A stretch of DNA of 64,000 nucleotides from Nitrosospira lacus (GTDB taxonomy: Bacteria; Pseudomonadota; Gammaproteobacteria; Burkholderiales; Nitrosomonadaceae): the NCBI RefSeq assembly GCF_000355765.4, contig NZ_CP021106.3:839137-903136 (forward strand), given 5' to 3'. Shown piece after piece: positions 51,158 through 59,619 of this stretch. The notes beneath the pieces are model-generated. The model did no database searches and was not told where the DNA came from. It worked only from the letters and a program-made list of their open reading frames with translations. A program made the translations under genes and the position numbers. Each line of letters begins with the position of its first letter. Within the stretch, counting starts at the first letter, position 1.

Positions 51158-51563
51158 TGCCGCAATGTGCCATGCAAAAATATCCATTCGATCATTTTTA
51201 ATTTGGGGATGCAATCATCCAAATCCGGTCTCGCAGCCCTTAATTCACACTGCCGCGTATTTATTCATTTTCCCATGATTGGGAGCGTAGCATGGCAAAC
51301 TGGGTCTTGGTGGGCGAAAAGTACCGAATCAACATGCAAGGTTTCCCTTAGAGTCAGCTGTCCCCATCCAAGCGCCTGCCTGGGAGTAAATGCAAGATGC
51401 GAATCTTGTATCTTACTTAACAATAATACGCAAACTGGTTCGAGTGGAACAACAAGTCTGAAAAAGAACTTGCTGTCAAAATAACATCAGGATAAGCTCA
51501 GCTTGCCCTTGATACGAAGCTCGCTAGGAGATATTTCCCCACGCGCCGCCTCAATAACTGTCT

Positions 51564-51586
51564 AACTGTCGAGAAATTTTACAGTT
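51564..51586 (+). promoter_or_regulatory. Inverted repeat AACTGT-N11-ACAGTT upstream of sigma-54 promoter
   Basis: A perfect 6-base inverted repeat with an 11-base spacer, about 70 bases upstream of the -24 element. The position and symmetry suit an enhancer-binding protein site (for example a PrsR-like activator), but this is inferred. Confidence 0.4.
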
Positions 51587-51655
51587 TTGACCCTAATACT
51601 CGGAAAAAAAGCAATCGGATTCTTAATAACTTGTTTTTGTTTGTTTTTTTATTCA

Positions 51656-51671
51656 TGGCACAACAATTGCT
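51656..51671 (+). promoter_or_regulatory. Sigma-54 (-24/-12) promoter of the PEP-CTERM gene
   Basis: TGGCACAACAATTGCT: it matches the consensus TGGCAC-N5-TTGC with correct spacing (GG and GC ten bases apart). It lies 90 bases upstream of the chosen start codon. PEP-CTERM genes in other betaproteobacteria are known to be under RpoN/PrsK-PrsR control, which fits. The surrounding A+T-rich run of T residues also fits. Confidence 0.85.
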
Positions 51672-51761
51672 TATATATTTCTGTCAGCATTAAGAGAAGC
51701 CACCTTTGACACCGGTGGTGAAATAGTGAATTCTATATTTGGCTTAATCTTTAACGAGGAC

Positions 51762-52712
51762 ATGAAAATGGAAATTCAAATGACAAAAAAAGTTTGCGCA
51801 TTGGCAATCGCGGGGATATTCGGTGGGATGATGGCAACGGCCCAAGCGGCTCCCTATGTAGGTACGCTGGACACGAGAGCCGCTGCTAACGTGAATAACG
51901 CTGTCGGTGAAGGCGCCGGCACGGAACCTGCTGCGCCCAGCGCAACGGGCGGTGATGGCCTGTTACAGACTTTTACAGGTTTTGACTGGCATTCCAACGG
52001 TGCCGGATTCGTGCAGGGTTATGGCTTTAGCGGTGGCGGTCATGCCGTGGGGGATACGGATAGTTTCACCATAACCACGCAGTTCTTCGCCGGTTCGATC
52101 GGATCGAGCACCACAACACCGGATCTTCGGGTAGCTACCCCCGGTCCTTCTGTAGGAACCTATGAGTACACGGCCATAGGGCAGTTGCTGGAAACGGCGA
52201 CGGTGACAAGCGTTGATGGTGGGGGAAACGTTACAGGCATCAGCATTGTTACTAATGCGGGTGGTTTTTTCAATATTTACTTCGATATTTCGCCGGATGC
52301 AAATCCAGTGGCGGGGACGGGCTTTTTTGATGGCACGCCCATTATTTCAGGTGTATTTTCTGGCGGGTTATCCTCCTTCTCAGCTAGCGGGTCTATCCCG
52401 ACACCAGGCGTTATTGGTGTAGGTGGAGGCACGGTGTTTGGCGTAGTCACCAGTGTTAATAACACCTATGTTAACCCCACCATGGTGGGGACAGAGGTCG
52501 GAACGACGCTGAATTTCCCCGGAACCACAGGTGCATTTACCAGACCGGCGTTTATCAATGGGATAGCCACGGGCGTCAATACCGGGTCAGACTTTGTTTT
52601 GCAAACTGATGCTTTCCAAACATTTTCCATACCGGAACCCGGTTCTATTGCCTTGATCGGACTTGGGTTGGTAGGTTTCGGCTTTATGAGCCGCCGGAAC
52701 AGAAAACAAGGA
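51762..52712 (+). CDS. PEP-CTERM sorting domain protein
   Basis: About 316 residues from ATG 51762 (preceded by AACGAGGAC), counted to the stop at 52713-52715. The signal peptide MKMEIQMTKKVCALAIAGIF extends to the cleavage site AQA near residue 30. The mature protein is Gly/Ser/Thr-rich and beta-like, with no known catalytic domain and no cysteine. The C-terminus is a complete sorting signal: IPEPGSIALIGLGLVGFGFM followed by SRRNRKQG (PEP motif, membrane helix, Arg cluster). It is an exosortase substrate, probably released into the extracellular polymer matrix. It has its own sigma-54 promoter and strong terminator, so it is a single-gene transcript. Confidence 0.92.
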
Positions 52713-52772
52713 TAAATTTTAGTTTGGTTAAAATCCATTTTATGCCATAGATATTCAAACTATAAGCTCAAG

Positions 52773-52806
52773 AAAGGCTACCGGCGAAAGCCGGTAGCCT
52801 TTATTT
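52773..52806 (+). terminator. Rho-independent terminator after PEP-CTERM gene
   Basis: Stem AAAGGCTACCGGC / GCCGGTAGCCTTT with GAAA loop, followed by TTATTT. Strong hairpin, 58 bases after the stop codon. Confidence 0.93.
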
Positions 52807-52808
52807 AT

Positions 52809-53070
52809 GTGTGCCCAGTATGGGCACATTCTTTTGACGGGAACTGCGAGTGCTCGGCGCATCGGCGATGGCGCAATGGGTGGCGACCAACTTCTGCTGC
52901 GGGTAACGCACAGCGATGCTGCTGAAAACCGTCATGACCATCGCTCGTTCCGATCGCCTGAGTGTAGCAGTTTCTCATGACCTCAACTTCTCGAACCGCC
53001 CGGTTCGGAACTGCATGCCGGGCGGTGCGATAGGGGCGCGCAGCTTAATTTGACCGCCCCCTATGTGTAC
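52809..53070 (+). mobile_element. Group II intron-like fragment (5' end and domain V/VI-like 3' end)
   Basis: The sequence starts GTGTGCCCAGTATGGGCACA, a GUGYG-type intron start, and 8-base stem 52810-52828. Its 3' end (about 52990-53065) has GAACCGCCCGG...CCGGGCGGT and then GGGGCG...CGCCCC, which look like domain V and domain VI hairpins. The catalytic domains and the maturase gene are missing. It begins a few bases after the transcription terminator, where class C group II introns typically insert. I know the intron structure in general terms only; a covariance-model check is needed. Confidence 0.45.
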
Positions 53071-53179
53071 TGATGCACCCGGCAAGGAAAAAAATTGGCT
53101 GAACGGCAAGGTGTTGCGGTAATTGTGAGTCTGGAGGATATCGAAGGCAAAAGCCGCCGGCTTGATAAACAGGAAAGTG

Positions 53180-53365
53180 GACAGAAGGCAACATTGCAGG
53201 GTGGAGGAACCTCATAAGGGTTCTGATCCATCGCGGGATTCAACTGGAACCTGCGAGTCTCCTTCGAAAGAGAAGGAGGTTTTAATGAAGGAGCAAAAGT
53301 CTGTCCCAGACCGCCACAGGATTGGGATGGCAAATCGCGCTCAGAGAAAGGAGATATTTTGGTAA
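53180..53365 (+). mobile_element. Group II intron fragment with truncated maturase start
   Basis: Holds the pattern AGGGTGGAGGAACCTC...CTGGAACCTGCGAGTCTCC and AGAAGGAGGTTTTAATGAAGG, which is common just upstream of group II intron maturase (LtrA) genes. The frame beginning ATGAAGGAG (about 53285) runs about 25 codons and then stops at TAA near 53363. The rest of the maturase is absent. This supports an intron origin for the neighbourhood, though two separate introns are possible. Confidence 0.45.
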
Positions 53366-53431
53366 TTCTTGGCGGCCAGACTCTTTCTCCCGCACTCGAG
53401 AAAACAGGAGTGTATCAAAAAGTCCTTTTAC

Positions 53432-54271
53432 TTAACCGCATAGTGCGTTCCAACCAAAAGTAGTTGCTTCATTAATATGCCAAATTCTATTGGCTATCTT
53501 TTTTTCCTCGTGCTTAGTGAGAAAGAGAGAATAAAGGGATCTCTCTGCGGGTTTGTGTACGCCCGCCAAACGAGAGACCTGCGCGTCCACGTAATCCAAT
53601 TCCAAACGCAATAGCACCGCTGGCGCATTAACACGTGGGCAGGTGCGCATTTCACTAATCTGATGAAATCCCAACATGCGCTTATAATATCCGGCGTGGC
53701 GCGGGTTAATCTCGATAATAAAGTCTGTCGCTTGATGAATGACGCGTCCATAGATATAAGCAAGATTAAATAGGGATGCCAGCAGTTCCTTTGAACTGAA
53801 GTGGGGATCTATGGCTAATTTTGATAGTTCACACAATTTTCTGTTTCTTGCGCGAAAGGGATTGATCTCCGGTTCGTAGAGCTTGTCAGCAAGCAGACCC
53901 TCATCCGAATCCAGCCGTAACGCAAGTGTGCCGACGAGTTCTTGGCCGCTGAGCGCTTCCAGTGTGGTTTGGTTATGTGACGACGATACCGAGGTGCTTT
54001 CGGTATTATAGCCACGCCAGGAATACATGCGCTTGATCAGCGCGCTCGCCTCGCTGCGCCGCTCAAGCGAATCCGCCAGACGAATATTATAATTACCACG
54101 TTTCAGAACATATTTCTGGTCAGGGATTTTGTCCTCAAGTTTCCCAACCGGCATTGTGCGAGATGTCAGCTGTAAGCGCGGCGTACTATGATATTCACCA
54201 GTTCCGGCGGATGGCGGGGAGTAAGTTCTATCGATAGGAAAAATTTTATCGCTGTGTCTTTGTAATTGCAT
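53432..54271 (-). CDS. FeeM-like N-acyl amino acid synthase domain protein
   Basis: A 279-residue acyl-CoA N-acyltransferase-like protein of the N-acyl amino acid synthase FeeM class. Residues 1-50 are polar. The GNAT-like core follows: YNIRLADSLERRSEASALIK, ALSGQELVGTLALRLDSDEG, ELSKLAIDPHFSSKELLASL, HQATDFIIEINPRHAGYYKR and MLGFHQISEMRTCPRVNAPA. It would attach a fatty acid to an amino acid. It is a second, diverged homologue of the acyltransferase at 39.7 kb. The ATG start has a weak ribosome binding site. Confidence 0.8.
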   Translation of the reverse strand: MQLQRHSDKIFPIDRTYSPPSAGTGEYHSTPRLQLTSRTMPVGKLEDKIPDQKYVLKRGNYNIRLADSLERRSEASALIKRMYSWRGYNTESTSVSSSHNQTTLEALSGQELVGTLALRLDSDEGLLADKLYEPEINPFRARNRKLCELSKLAIDPHFSSKELLASLFNLAYIYGRVIHQATDFIIEINPRHAGYYKRMLGFHQISEMRTCPRVNAPAVLLRLELDYVDAQVSRLAGVHKPAERSLYSLFLTKHEEKKIANRIWHINEATTFGWNALCG

Positions 54272-54495
54272 GGGAGTGATGTCCAGAGATTTAATCAGTT
54301 TAATTTATGCCTGAAATACAGAATCCTAGCACTATGGAAAATTCAGCTATCTTCATAGCCATCATCCCCAATGGAGGAATGAATTATGTAAAAGGTATGA
54401 AGTCTGATCCAATTGGGGGAACAATAAATGCAGGTATCTACTTGGGATTTCGTTACGCGTTATTAACTCGGGGTAAGCCTGTTTGCACTAAACAA

Positions 54496-54510
54496 GCACA
54501 ATCCATGCCA
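54496..54510 (-). promoter_or_regulatory. Weak candidate sigma-54 promoter for the FeeM-like gene
   Basis: On the minus strand TGGCATGGATTGTGC has the GG and GC ten bases apart as required, but differs from consensus in C6 and in the TTGC box. The start codon is about 225 bases downstream. Low confidence. Confidence 0.2.
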
Positions 54511-54628
54511 GAATATTTAGGCATTTATAATCATGTAATTGCATATATGTCAGGATGCTGAGTTGTCGTCAGATTCATTCAATTTTTTGCTGTTATATAA
54601 TAATTATTTGTTTATAAAAGTATTTTTA

Positions 54629-54646
54629 TGTCGCTAAAAAGCGACA
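54629..54646. repeat. Inverted repeat TGTCGCT-AAAA-AGCGACA
   Basis: A perfect 7-base inverted repeat with four-base loop in an A+T-rich gene-free region, upstream of the FeeM-like gene. It could be a regulator-binding site or a weak hairpin. Confidence 0.4.
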
Positions 54647-54829
54647 ATTTAAATCGCCTTTGTATGAAAATAGTTATCAGAATAGGTAATAGATCGGAAA
54701 TGATCAGCAGAGAGACTCAAAAGCTGAGAAGGCATGATTTATCAAGGTAGACACATCGGCGAAGATAATCGAGCGGCGAAGCCTGAACATGGGACGGGCA
54801 CAGAGGTCGGAATGATGTTGCGCCAGAAC

Positions 54830-55150
54830 CGCAACCGTAAAGCGTCCAAATCAGGGGGGAGATTGCCCGCTATGCCCATGTCAGGCAATACCTGCGCATG
54901 TCCAGTCAACTGAAGAAGCTCAAGACGCCAGTCAACCGGGTCTGGCATGATACATAATGCTAATTGGCCAAGGTGCCGATGCATCCAAAACCCAAAGTCA
55001 TCGGCTTGCTGCGCCAGGTAAAAGCGTTTGCACAAGCAGGAATCCAAAGATAACCACAAGTTGTACAGCCTGCACGCGCCGGAAGTAGAGTGCATAGCCG
55101 AAGGCAAATCGCGCCAGCTCTCTCTATGAGTGTGGGGTGAATGTCAGTGG
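54830..55150 (+). pseudogene. IS5-family transposase relic
   Basis: Broken remains of an IS5-type DDE transposase. One frame gives IARYAHVRQYLRMSSQLKKL followed by KTPVNRVWHDT and a stop; further on, in other frames, YSLHAPEVECIAEGK and LYECGVNVS, which match the end of IS5-like transposases (YSLHAPEVECIGKGK ... YEFGVKVS). Several stops and shifts show that it is inactive. No intact terminal repeat was found. Confidence 0.6.
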
Positions 55151-55246
55151 GGACAGTCTGCCGGGCAGTCCCTACGACGGGCATACCTGCACGAGACTGG
55201 AAGCGAGTGGAAGTCCTGACACAGCATCAGCCGAGACAATATTCGT

Positions 55247-55282
55247 GGATCTGGATCTGGATCTGGATCTCGATCTGGAGCT
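55247..55282 (+). repeat. GGATCT hexanucleotide tandem repeat
   Basis: Four exact GGATCT units followed by two degenerate ones. Located 23 bases before the end of the inositol-phosphatase-family gene, outside coding sequence. Copy number may vary by slippage. Confidence 0.85.
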
Positions 55283-55305
55283 GAAGCTAATGCATAGACA
55301 AAATC

Positions 55306-56088
55306 TTACCGATGCGCTCTCACCCAGTCTCGCCATTGTATGAAAAGGTCCGGATCAAGTGCGGCGATAACCGGGCGCTGCCAGAGAGGTTCCGCCCAGA
55401 AATCATCCTGATCGAAACCGCACATGTGCCCCCCTGCCTCTTCCAGAATAAGGCAGCCGGCGGCATAGTCCCACAATTTCTGTCCCCCATGCAGGGAGAG
55501 GTCAAATCGTCCCGCGGCGGTGTAACACCATTCCAGCGCACACGATCCATAATTGCGCTGCGAAGAGAAAGGCCGCTCAGTACAGATTCCCTCCGCGAGT
55601 TTGGGGCTCAGCCGCTTCAAATCGATATTCGCCATCGCGCTTCTGAGCGGTGGGACATATGCCTTGATCGGCAGTTTTTCGCCATTGAGATAGGCCCCGC
55701 TGCCTTGCTCCGCGACGAACATTTCGTCCGCGATCGGATTATAGACCACACCCAGAACACTTCTTCCCTGCCGCATTAGTGCCACCGACACGGCAAAATA
55801 AGGCAGGCCATTGACGAAATTGGAAGTTCCATCTATCGGATCCATGCACCACAACCCCGCATCCCCGGCAAGCCACTGGTCAATTTGCTCCTGCTCCGTC
55901 ATTTCTTCCCCAACCACGGCACCCCGGTAAATTTTTCGCAACTCGTGCGCCAGTGCTTCTTGCGTGGCAAGATCTGCTTCGGTAATCAGGCTGCCATCAG
56001 CCTTGCGTTGACGCGCAACTCTTAGATATCGCGGTACGATCTCCTGCTGCGCCACCGCTCTGATTGCGGCAACGACCGCATCCAGCAC
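55306..56088 (-). CDS. Inositol-monophosphatase-family phosphatase
   Basis: A 260-residue Mg2+-dependent Li+-sensitive phosphatase family protein. The metal-binding motifs are VVGEEMTEQEQ, WCMDPIDGTSNFVNGLPYFA and the C-terminal KLWDYAAGCLILEEAGGHM. Substrates of this family include myo-inositol phosphates, histidinol phosphate and PAP; the exact one is not clear. It begins three bases after the stop of the thioredoxin-like gene on the same strand, so the two are co-transcribed. Confidence 0.92.
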   Translation of the reverse strand: MLDAVVAAIRAVAQQEIVPRYLRVARQRKADGSLITEADLATQEALAHELRKIYRGAVVGEEMTEQEQIDQWLAGDAGLWCMDPIDGTSNFVNGLPYFAVSVALMRQGRSVLGVVYNPIADEMFVAEQGSGAYLNGEKLPIKAYVPPLRSAMANIDLKRLSPKLAEGICTERPFSSQRNYGSCALEWCYTAAGRFDLSLHGGQKLWDYAAGCLILEEAGGHMCGFDQDDFWAEPLWQRPVIAALDPDLFIQWRDWVRAHR

Positions 56089-56091
56089 TTG

Positions 56092-56649
56092 TTATTCCGT
56101 CCGCCATTTGATCGAACACCCGATGCTGGGGATCTGCTCAGCAGGTCCACGGCCAGTTTCTGCAACCTGGAGCATACCCTCGAACAGGTCACGGCGCGCG
56201 CCGGAGGACGCGGCTTCTTTGCGCGAGGCATCCAGACGGCCACGGTACTGCAGTTCAAGTCTGTTATTGAAACCAAAGAAATCCGGTGTGCACACTGCAC
56301 CATATGCTCTCGCGACTTGCTGGGTTTCGTCCTGTACGTAGGGGAACGGAAAATCGTATTTCTCCGCAACCCGCATCATGTTATCGAATGAGTCCTCGGG
56401 ATAATCGGCAGGATCGTTTGACATGATGGCGATGGTACCTATACCGTGCTTCTGCAATTCCCTTACGTCGCGAACAATGCGATCCCTTATCGCTTTTACA
56501 TAAGGGCAGTGGTTGCAGATAAACATCACGAGCAACCCTTTCTCACCTGTTACGGACGCCAGGGTGTAGCGCTTTCCATCCACTCCCGATAAATCGAAAT
56601 CCACCGCCTTCCAGCCAAAATCACAAACAGGCGTTTCCAGGCTAGCCAT
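56092..56649 (-). CDS. Thioredoxin-like (AhpC/TSA-type) protein
   Basis: A 185-residue thioredoxin-fold protein. The start at 56649 (MASLETPVCDFGWKAVDFDL) follows GAGAGGGG. The motif LLVMFICNHCPYVKAIRDRI carries the Cys pair CNHC, characteristic of a small bacterial peroxiredoxin/thioredoxin family of unknown partner. Further typical parts are TIAIMSNDPADYPEDSFDNM and GAVCTPDFFGFN. It has no signal peptide, so it is cytoplasmic. It is the first gene of a two-gene operon with the phosphatase. Confidence 0.9.
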   Translation of the reverse strand: MASLETPVCDFGWKAVDFDLSGVDGKRYTLASVTGEKGLLVMFICNHCPYVKAIRDRIVRDVRELQKHGIGTIAIMSNDPADYPEDSFDNMMRVAEKYDFPFPYVQDETQQVARAYGAVCTPDFFGFNNRLELQYRGRLDASRKEAASSGARRDLFEGMLQVAETGRGPAEQIPSIGCSIKWRTE

Positions 56650-56867
56650 AATCCCCTCTCCCGAATAAATAACAAAATACTTTTGAACACCCCGACAGGC
56701 ACAAATCCCGGGTGAAACCGCACCCATATCATCCAATCCACCGTATATAAGTGATGACCCAACGCTGAAATTCTTGAATGGCATGCCATTCGGACAAAAT
56801 TCACAGCTGTCGATGTATCGTTATATTATCATGGGAACCGATCATTAATTGCCGTGCTTCCCAAACG

Positions 56868-57635
56868 ATGGCGCTTCCCCGTTTTTACTGCCCTGAACCC
56901 GTTATCACCGGACAGATCATGGCGTTATCCGCCGGAGTCGCGCACCACGCCTTACGCGTGTTGAGACTGGAAGAGGGCGATAAATTGATATTATTTGACG
57001 GCAATGGGGGTGAATTCCAGGCGACCATGGCGCGTATCGGGAAAAGTGGCGCGACAGTGGTAGTTGAAAGGAATCTTGAAATTGAACGTGAGTCGCCACT
57101 CGCCATCACCCTAGCGCAGGCGGTGTGCGCCAATGAAAAAATGGATTGGATTGTACAGAAGGCTGTGGAACTGGGTGTTTACCGCATTCAACCCATCGTC
57201 ACAAAGCTGAGCACGGTGAAACTATCAGAGGAGCGAGCGGAGAGGCGCACGAAGCACTGGCGACAGATTGTTGTTTCCGCCTGTGAGCAGTGCGGTAGAA
57301 ATCGAGTTCCGCAAGTGCTGCCGCTGATATCATTATCCGACTGGTTCGGCTCGCAGATGGAAGAGCGGAAGAATTTAAGCAATGGAGATCTTCCCAATTC
57401 ATGTTTTATGCTCTCGCCCACCGCGCAGAAGGGATTGTGCGATTTTCGCGAATCATCCCCCATCACTGCTTTAACTTTGTTGGTGGGGCCGGAAGGCGGT
57501 TTCACGCCGGAGGAAGAGTCCGCAGCCTTGATGATCGGATTCATTCCGCTACGCCTGGGTCGACGCATTCTCCGCACTGAAAGCGCCGCATTGGCCGCAG
57601 TCGCGGCGATACAGGCGCTATGGGGCGACTATTGA
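56868..57635 (+). CDS. rsmE: 16S rRNA (uracil-1498-N3)-methyltransferase
   Basis: About 255 residues from ATG 56868 (MALPRFYCPEPVITGQ). A SPOUT methyltransferase that methylates U1498 of 16S rRNA. The N-terminal PUA-like part HALRVLRLEEGDKLILFDGN and the SPOUT knot VGPEGGFTPEEE...LRLGRRILRTESAALAAVAA are diagnostic. The upstream extension of the frame to 56778 is not conserved in style and is rejected. It is divergent from the thioredoxin-like gene. Confidence 0.94.
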   Translation: MALPRFYCPEPVITGQIMALSAGVAHHALRVLRLEEGDKLILFDGNGGEFQATMARIGKSGATVVVERNLEIERESPLAITLAQAVCANEKMDWIVQKAVELGVYRIQPIVTKLSTVKLSEERAERRTKHWRQIVVSACEQCGRNRVPQVLPLISLSDWFGSQMEERKNLSNGDLPNSCFMLSPTAQKGLCDFRESSPITALTLLVGPEGGFTPEEESAALMIGFIPLRLGRRILRTESAALAAVAAIQALWGDY

Positions 57636-57768
57636 TTCCATCGCGTCTGGTTCGGACATGGCATGAGGCCTTGTATTCTCTCCAGGTCGGGACTGGCGGC
57701 TACAGACTGGGTTTGCATGCCGTAATAATGGCCCCAATTGGCACTATCTTCAATAATAAAGCGCAAAC

Positions 57769-59106
57769 ATGAAACCGCACACCGATTTTGTAACCTGGTT
57801 CCGTTCAGTGGCACCTTATATTCACGCGTTCCGCGCCAAGACTTTTGTTGTTGCTTTCGGCGGCGAAGTGGTGGCTGATGGAAAGTTTGTCGAGCTTGTT
57901 CATGATCTCAATTTGCTGGCGAGCCTGGGCGTACGGCTGGTGCTGGTACATGGCGCGCGTCCGCAGATCGAAGCACGGTTGAATGAGCACCAGTTGCGGA
58001 CGATATATGTCAGGGGAATGCGCGTTACCGATGCCGCCGCGCTGCAATGCGTGAAGGAATCCATAGGGCGGGTTCGCGTTGAAATCGAGGCCCTGTTGTC
58101 GATGGGGTTGCCAAACTCACCCATGGCCAACGCAGACATTCGCGTCGCCAGCGGAAACTTCGTTACGGCTCGCCCCGTAGGCGTAATAGAAGGTATTGAC
58201 CTGATGCACACTGGCGAGGTGCGCAAGGTGGATACCGCAGCTATTCGCGCCCGGCTGGAGCAGGGCGAGGTGGCGCTGCTGTCGCCGCTGGGATATTCAC
58301 CCACCGGCGAGATTTTCAATCTGACCCTGGAAAATGTCGCGGCTGAAGCGGCGGTTGCGCTCAAAGCAGAAAAGCTTATTTTTTTGATGGATACCGCGGG
58401 CATAGAGAAGGTAAGTGCGGATAGTTCCGAGCCACTGTTGCGAGAATTGACTGTGGCCGAGGGGAAGGTGCTGCTCACGAAACTTGCAAACGAAGCCGTC
58501 AAGCTCTCCGATGATGCCCGGTTGTATCTGCCCTTCGCCGTGATGGCCTGCGAAGGTGGCGTATCGCGTGTCCATCTTATCAGCCGTCATGTAGATGGTG
58601 CGATGCTACAGGAATTGTTCACTCACAGCGGTATCGGCAGCATGATATCAGAGGGGCCGTTGCAAAACCTGCGGGGCGCGGAAATAGAGGATGTAGGTGG
58701 CATTCTGCAATTGATCGAGCCGCTTGAAATCGATGGGACGCTGGTGCGGCGGAATCGCGAATTGCTGGAAATGGAAATTGATCGCTTTGTTGTAGTCGAG
58801 CATGACGGCATGATAATGGGTTGCGCGGCACTTTATCCTTTCCCCGATGACAACGCAGGCGAGCTTGCCTGTCTCACCGTGCATCCTGATTATCGTAGCG
58901 CTGGATGTGGCGATGCGTTGCTCAAGAATATCGAGGCCAAGGCCCGTTCTCAAGGCGGTAAAAGATTGTTTGTCCTCACCACCCGGACTGCCCACTGGTT
59001 TGTGGAGCGAGGTTTTCTCGAAACCGATGTAGGGGAACTACCCAAAGCCAAACAGGGACTTTACAATTATCAGCGCCGCTCCAAGGTGTTTGTAAAGGAA
59101 CTATAG
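57769..59106 (+). CDS. argA: Amino-acid N-acetyltransferase (N-acetylglutamate synthase)
   Basis: A 445-residue enzyme for the first step of arginine synthesis. The N-terminal amino-acid-kinase domain (about 20-290) holds FVVAFGGEVVADGKFVELVH, VLVHGARPQIEARL and LLSPLGYSPTGEIFNLTLEN. The C-terminal GNAT domain (about 300-445) has ELACLTVHPDYRSAGCGDAL, LFVLTTRTAHWFVERGF and LYNYQRRSKVF. This is the classical ArgA layout. The kinase part is non-catalytic but senses arginine. Confidence 0.96.
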   Translation: MKPHTDFVTWFRSVAPYIHAFRAKTFVVAFGGEVVADGKFVELVHDLNLLASLGVRLVLVHGARPQIEARLNEHQLRTIYVRGMRVTDAAALQCVKESIGRVRVEIEALLSMGLPNSPMANADIRVASGNFVTARPVGVIEGIDLMHTGEVRKVDTAAIRARLEQGEVALLSPLGYSPTGEIFNLTLENVAAEAAVALKAEKLIFLMDTAGIEKVSADSSEPLLRELTVAEGKVLLTKLANEAVKLSDDARLYLPFAVMACEGGVSRVHLISRHVDGAMLQELFTHSGIGSMISEGPLQNLRGAEIEDVGGILQLIEPLEIDGTLVRRNRELLEMEIDRFVVVEHDGMIMGCAALYPFPDDNAGELACLTVHPDYRSAGCGDALLKNIEAKARSQGGKRLFVLTTRTAHWFVERGFLETDVGELPKAKQGLYNYQRRSKVFVKEL

Positions 59107-59248
59107 CCATGCCGGCTAATTGGCTGCCCGCGGCAAATCTTTGTCTTGGCGCATGCCCGCATTGTGGATGGATGGCTATGCACGGCTTGGTTTACGTGAC
59201 CAAACAAAATAGCCATAATGGACTCGCAATTCTTTTTGGAGGTAATCA

Positions 59249-59521
59249 ATGGCAAGGCTCGTTAAATGCATTAAACTCGGACGGGAAGCGGAAGGGCTGG
59301 ATTTTCAGCCTTATCCGGGTGAGCTCGGGAAGCGCATTGTCGACAACGTATCGAAGGAGGCATGGGCCGGGTGGGTCAAACACCAGACGATGCTGGTCAA
59401 TGAGAATCGCCTGAATCTCGCGGAGATCAAATCCCGCAAATATCTGGCTGAACAGATGGAAGCATATTTTTTTGGAGCTGGAGCGGAACAGCCTCCAGGT
59501 TATGTGCCTCCCGCGAAATGA
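59249..59521 (+). CDS. yggX: Fe2+-trafficking protein, YggX family
   Basis: A 90-residue protein matching Ygg[41 protein letters not shown] and [15 protein letters not shown] [20 protein letters not shown], and the single conserved Cys7 in KCIKL. It protects iron-sulfur clusters against oxidation. The ATG follows GGAGGTAATCA. Independent transcription between argA and ppk1. Confidence 0.95.
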   Translation: MARLVKCIKLGREAEGLDFQPYPGELGKRIVDNVSKEAWAGWVKHQTMLVNENRLNLAEIKSRKYLAEQMEAYFFGAGAEQPPGYVPPAK

Positions 59522-59619
59522 AAAACGTCACGGAAAAATGGTTGCATCTTGCGTGGGAGCAGTATACCGACCATCATGCTTATCCCTAATTGAATCGGCG
59601 TAGGACAGACATCTTTTTC

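Noticed and set aside
54307-54561. Open frame of 84 codons in the gene-poor region
   Set aside because: No family motif, poor start context, composition like non-coding DNA and position among IS debris.
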